Shown piece by piece: positions 6,351 to 8,836 of a stretch of 8,836 nucleotides of DNA; within the stretch, counting starts at the first letter, position 1, and every line of letters begins with the position of its first letter. Location: positions 1 to 8,836 of the forward strand of contig CAZWUK010000084.1 of assembly GCA_964636685.1 (NCBI GenBank), given 5' to 3'. The notes beneath the pieces were generated by a model, which had not been told where the DNA came from, made no database searches, and saw nothing but the letters and a program-made list of their open reading frames with translations. This stretch comes from CAZWUK01 sp964636685 (GTDB lineage: Bacteria > Bacillota > Clostridia > Christensenellales > CAG-138). The translations under genes were made by a program, and so were the position numbers.

Positions 6351-7087
6351 TCTCTGGCAATCCCGTACACTTCGTAAATGTCTTGAATAAAATAATCCGG
6401 CTTCGCCCTCCCGACGGTCTGCGTATCCTTGAGCTGCGTTAAGAACGAGCCGATCTGGACTGTTTTGGCAAGTCCTGCGTTTCTTGCGCCGATTACGTCG
6501 CGCGAAACCGTGTCCCCGACATAGATGCTGTTTTCCGCCTTCGATTGCAGCTGATGCAGCGAAACATAGAACATACCCGGATGCGGCTTGCGGTAGCCTG
6601 TGATGCTGGACAGCGTCACATCGTCAAAGTAATCTCGAATTCCGTAATCCTTCAGCTGCTGGAACACCTGAAAAAGGCTCGCCGTGTTGCTGATGATACC
6701 AACCTTCATGCCAAGCTCTTTGAGTCCTTGCAGCATTTTCTTCGTCGTCGGACGCATCGAGCGCTGATAGTAGGTCACTTCCCACATATATGCAAGATCC
6801 TCGGCAATGGCCGTCAATTTGTCATTGTCCAGATCAAAATCTTTCAAAATAAAGTCGCACCAGATCCGTTCGGGTTTGAGTTCGATCCCCAACGGATCAC
6901 GGTAGGCGCTATAACGGTTCATACCGGCCTCCGCCTTCTTCCAGAGAGAGTCGGCATCCGTCTGCGGATCAAGTCCTGCCACCTGCAGCATGCGCAGGAT
7001 TTCTTTTCCGGTATTCTTTTTGGTCTCGTCTGTAATCAGCAAGTCCTCCAGTGTACCGCCCATATCAAACAATATGGTATCTATCAT
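6338..7087 (-). CDS. HAD-superfamily hydrolase-like protein with altered motif I
   Basis: The 249-residue product shows the HAD motifs: motif I F-D-M-G-G-T-L (7-13, nucleophile D8), motif II I-I-S-N-T (131-135), motif III G-Y-R-K-P-H-P (164-170, K167) and motif IV V-G-D-T-x-x-x-D (190-197, D192 and D197). A helical cap probably spans residues 15-110 between motifs I and II. In phosphatases of the family the second residue after the nucleophile is normally an Asp general acid/base; here it is G10. This could mean a slow phosphatase, a different reaction (phosphonoacetaldehyde hydrolase also lacks this Asp), or a binding role. The start is MIDTILFD because a good Shine-Dalgarno lies 7 bases upstream; an upstream in-frame ATG at 7168 would only add residues read inside the previous gene. 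It begins 4 bases after the previous stop and overlaps the next gene by 13 bases. Confidence 0.88.
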   Translation of the reverse strand: MIDTILFDMGGTLEDLLITDETKKNTGKEILRMLQVAGLDPQTDADSLWKKAEAGMNRYSAYRDPLGIELKPERIWCDFILKDFDLDNDKLTAIAEDLAYMWEVTYYQRSMRPTTKKMLQGLKELGMKVGIISNTASLFQVFQQLKDYGIRDYFDDVTLSSITGYRKPHPGMFYVSLHQLQSKAENSIYVGDTVSRDVIGARNAGLAKTVQIGSFLTQLKDTQTVGRAKPDYFIQDIYEVYGIARECSR

Positions 7088-7091
7088 ATTG

Positions 7092-7658
7092 TCACTTTCC
7101 TTTCCAGCTTTTCCATGCCGGCTCTTCTTTGACCGGGCCGTCAGGATGCGCGTCCCGATGACGGGCATACAGTTTGTACGACACTACCTGACCCAGAACC
7201 ACGGGAACAGGTATGACCAGAACGTAGAGCTGCAAGAATCCGTTCCAATCCTGCAGGCTGAGCTGCACCAGCATTCCAATCAGCAGAATCAACGCGTAGA
7301 TGCAAAGCCATACATAAGTCGCGGGTACAAGCCGTTTGTCCTTTAACACAAAGAACAGTGAGCAGCAGAACGCTGTTCCAAGCAACGCCGGCGTCAGACC
7401 TTCCACCAGGTTAATTGCCCAAACCGGTGCTCCAAGGGTGGTCTCCATCAGTTGATGCAGTGGATCAATCAGCAGCATAAACGCCAGAAAATAGACCGCA
7501 AGAAACAAGATGCTCAATGAAAATGAGTATACAATGAGCGTACTTTTGATCTTCCCGTTCTCCGTGAACAGGAACATCCCCCAGAATTTATCGGCTTTCT
7601 CTTTCCTTTGCGCTGCCCTGTCGAGCTCCGCCTGTGTCTTTTCGCGCTCTTTGCCCAT
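7092..7658 (-). CDS. Four-helix membrane protein of unknown function in the transporter operon
   Basis: I do not recognise a named family. The 188-residue product has a highly charged N-terminal helix rich in Lys, Glu and Arg (1-25). Four likely transmembrane helices follow (about 40-63, 79-104, 112-134 and 140-162), then a short charged C-terminal tail with several Lys and Trp residues. It has no cleavable signal peptide. AGTGAGG on the - strand just before the ATG supports the start. It follows the solute-binding-protein gene by 74 bases, across a strong hairpin, and ends 4 bases before the HAD gene. The context suggests an accessory membrane subunit of the ABC importer or a separate small transporter component. 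It lacks the conserved cytoplasmic EAA-type loop expected of an ABC permease, so I do not call it one. The gene is real judging by its operon position and clear membrane topology. Confidence 0.85.
   Translation of the reverse strand: MGKEREKTQAELDRAAQRKEKADKFWGMFLFTENGKIKSTLIVYSFSLSILFLAVYFLAFMLLIDPLHQLMETTLGAPVWAINLVEGLTPALLGTAFCCSLFFVLKDKRLVPATYVWLCIYALILLIGMLVQLSLQDWNGFLQLYVLVIPVPVVLGQVVSYKLYARHRDAHPDGPVKEEPAWKSWKGK
7095..7103 (-). promoter_or_regulatory. Ribosome binding site that sets the HAD gene start
   Basis: Read on the - strand this is AAAGGAAAG, with 7 bases to the ATG at 7087. It lies inside the last codons of the upstream membrane protein gene. It supports the short HAD start over the in-frame ATG at 7168 and suggests coupled translation. 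Confidence 0.7.
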
Positions 7659-7674
7659 AGAACCTCACTTATCC

Positions 7675-7707
7675 GGCCGGGCGGGTGCCGATCGCACCCG
7701 CCCAACC
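7675..7707 (-). other. Strong intergenic hairpin without U tract, after the binding-protein gene
   Basis: A perfect 10-bp stem pairs 7679-7688 with 7694-7703 around a 5-base loop. In the - strand transcript it grows to 14 bp, because two U-G wobbles and two G-C pairs join 7675-7678 with 7704-7707; the + strand copy would have A-C mismatches there. No T run follows in the direction of transcription, so it is not a standard terminator. Such hairpins after binding-protein genes often protect the mRNA 3' end or give partial termination, making more binding protein than membrane components. That role is inferred. Confidence 0.6.
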
Positions 7708-7732
7708 ATTTTTAATCATTTGCTGCGACAGA

Positions 7733-8836
7733 TTAACCCTTGTTGGGGCTGTTGCTGTAGCTGTAAATCCAGAAGTCCTGCGCTGCCGGGAATATTTCGT
7801 AGATTCCGGTAATGTCGGATACGATCGCGCCCGCTCCATCCAGACCGAAGGGGTTGTTCTCATTGTTATAATCGTCACGCACGGACCAGTTTCCCTGCTT
7901 GGTGAACGGTCCAAAGCCTTCGCCTTGACCATCAGCCTCGCCCATCAAGAAGCGGACGAACAAGCGTACGCCTGCGGGGTTATCACAACCGGTGACCACA
8001 TACAGGTAGTTGGTGTTCTGAACGGTGGTATACGGTGTAAGACCGGTCATCCAATCAACATCCCAGCCATTATCTTCACGGTTGGAGATCTTACCGGCGG
8101 AGCAGAAGCCCAGCGTCGGGCTGGTCGCGGTGGAGTTTTGGACAGCTTCCACAACTTCGTCGCCGTCGGAGATGAAGGTCAGTTTCAGCTGGCTGAAACG
8201 ATAGTAGAATTCGACGCCTGCGTTGTTCTCCGGGAGTCCGTCAAATGCTTCATAGGTATACTCGATATCGGTGCCGTATTTTTCTTTGTAAGCAGCCGCC
8301 ATCTCGTCAGCCTTCAGAATGAACATGGAGAAGAACGCGATGTAGGTGGCCTCGGAACCGATTTCCTTGGTAACGATGTTGTACTTCTGCTTGCCGGTCG
8401 TCTCATCGATTTCTACGATATCCCACCAGTTGGTCACCGGGCAGCCGTCTGGGAACGCCTTGGTGTTATAATACCAGAAATTGAAGGAGGAATAAAACGG
8501 CATGCCGTATTTTTCCAAGTTGTCATCAATGTGCGAGCAGATGTCCGTCGGATAATAGGTTTCGAGGTATCCGAGCGGATAGAAGTCGTAATAGATTTCA
8601 CCGGCGCAGTCTTTGCCTTGCAGCAGGTCTGCGTTGATGTTGCCGGTCTCGGCTTCGATCTTGATCTTAGAGACGGCTTCGTCCTGATCCATGTCATATG
8701 CAACGGAGTTGAGTCCCGGATATGCTTCATTGAACTTATCGCAGGTCTTCTGCATACGGCTGCTGATGCTGTAGATGTTGATATCTCCGCCTTCAGCCTT
8801 TGCCAGTTCATAGAGTTCTTCGGAGGTCATGTCGTT
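7733..8836 (-). CDS. ABC-transporter extracellular solute-binding protein (N-terminus off window)
   Basis: The frame stays open to the window edge (N-D precedes the Met at 8828-8830), so the signal peptide and probable lipoprotein cysteine lie upstream. That Met is not the start. The visible 367 residues open with ELYELAKAEGG then INIYSISS and an F-N-E-A-Y-P-G-L segment, and continue with K-I-K-I-E-A-E-T-G-N-I-N-A-D-L-L. This is the pattern of the AfuA/FbpA-like (type 2 periplasmic binding protein) group. Later segments fit the C-terminal lobe: TNYLYVVTGCDNPAGVRLFVRFLMG (given in part) and GPFTKQGNWSVRDDY. Residues are rich in Asp, Glu, Tyr and Asn, as expected for an exported protein. By family analogy it would capture a metal complex, polyamine, phosphonate or sugar-like ligand for an ABC importer; the ligand cannot be told. 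It is first in the visible operon. Confidence 0.9.
   Translation of the reverse strand, partial: NDMTSEELYELAKAEGGDINIYSISSRMQKTCDKFNEAYPGLNSVAYDMDQDEAVSKIKIEAETGNINADLLQGKDCAGEIYYDFYPLGYLETYYPTDICSHIDDNLEKYGMPFYSSFNFWYYNTKAFPDGCPVTNWWDIVEIDETTGKQKYNIVTKEIGSEATYIAFFSMFILKADEMAAAYKEKYGTDIEYTYEAFDGLPENNAGVEFYYRFSQLKLTFISDGDEVVEAVQNSTATSPTLGFCSAGKISNREDNGWDVDWMTGLTPYTTVQNTNYLYVVTGCDNPAGVRLFVRFLMGEADGQGEGFGPFTKQGNWSVRDDYNNENNPFGLDGAGAIVSDITGIYEIFPAAQDFWIYSYSNSPNKG

Noticed and set aside
5406..6377. Open frame on the + strand (323 codons) opposite the MBL gene
   Set aside because: Its product is unusually rich in His and Arg and has no motif, whereas the - strand has all MBL metal motifs. The terminator at 5346-5392 also fits genes converging there.
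7083..7088. TATGAT on the - strand near 7083-7088, considered as an internal promoter before the HAD gene
   Set aside because: It coincides with the HAD start codon and no -35-like hexamer lies 16-18 bases upstream; such a promoter would start inside the coding region.
7085..7168. Longer HAD start at the upstream ATG (7168)
   Set aside because: The extra 27 residues are basic, do not belong to the HAD fold, and overlap the previous gene; the AAAGGAAAG site points to the start at 7087.
8828..8830. ATG near the right edge as the start of the solute-binding protein
   Set aside because: The frame continues to the window edge, and an exported binding protein should begin with a signal peptide, which is absent after this Met.

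Overview
The window looks like chromosomal DNA from a GC-rich member of the Clostridia (Bacillota, perhaps Oscillospiraceae or Christensenellaceae-like). This rests on the mix of gene families, the AGGAG-type ribosome binding sites, the extended -10 promoters and the codon style. It is an inference from style, not an identification. Eight protein genes fill almost all of the window. There are no rRNA or tRNA genes, CRISPR arrays or insertion sequences, and no stretch over 300 bases lacks a gene.

Left block (1-2380, + strand): a tightly packed three-gene operon. It holds the C-terminal part of a LacI-type regulator, a PHP-domain metallo-phosphoesterase and a divergent PfkB-family kinase. A sugar-responsive repressor beside a kinase and a phosphoesterase suggests a small uncharacterised carbohydrate or polyol phosphate module.

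Middle block (2412-5392, + strand): two apparently separate transcription units. One encodes a 632-residue multi-pass membrane protein resembling GT-C glycosyltransferases, the other an MgtC/SapB-family membrane protein. Each is preceded by nearly the same element: a terminator-like hairpin with a short T run that overlaps a -35/-10 promoter (25 of 30 positions identical between the copies). Each copy may end the upstream unit and start the next one. A strong hairpin with T runs on both sides (5346-5392) separates the MgtC gene from the convergent operon.

Right block (8836-5400, - strand): an operon read leftward. It encodes the C-terminal bulk of an ABC-transporter solute-binding protein, a four-helix membrane protein of unknown role, a HAD-family protein lacking the usual second aspartate of motif I, and a ComEC-like metallo-beta-lactamase-fold protein. 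The last three genes are within 4 bases of each other or overlap, so they are probably translationally coupled. A long GC-rich hairpin without a U tract follows the binding-protein gene and probably sets its expression apart from the distal genes. The signal peptide of the binding protein and any permease or ATPase genes would lie beyond the right edge.

Nothing here is a clear-cut novel defence or mobile system. The best leads are the duplicated terminator/promoter element, the divergent kinase/PHP module, and the unusual distal genes of the transporter operon.
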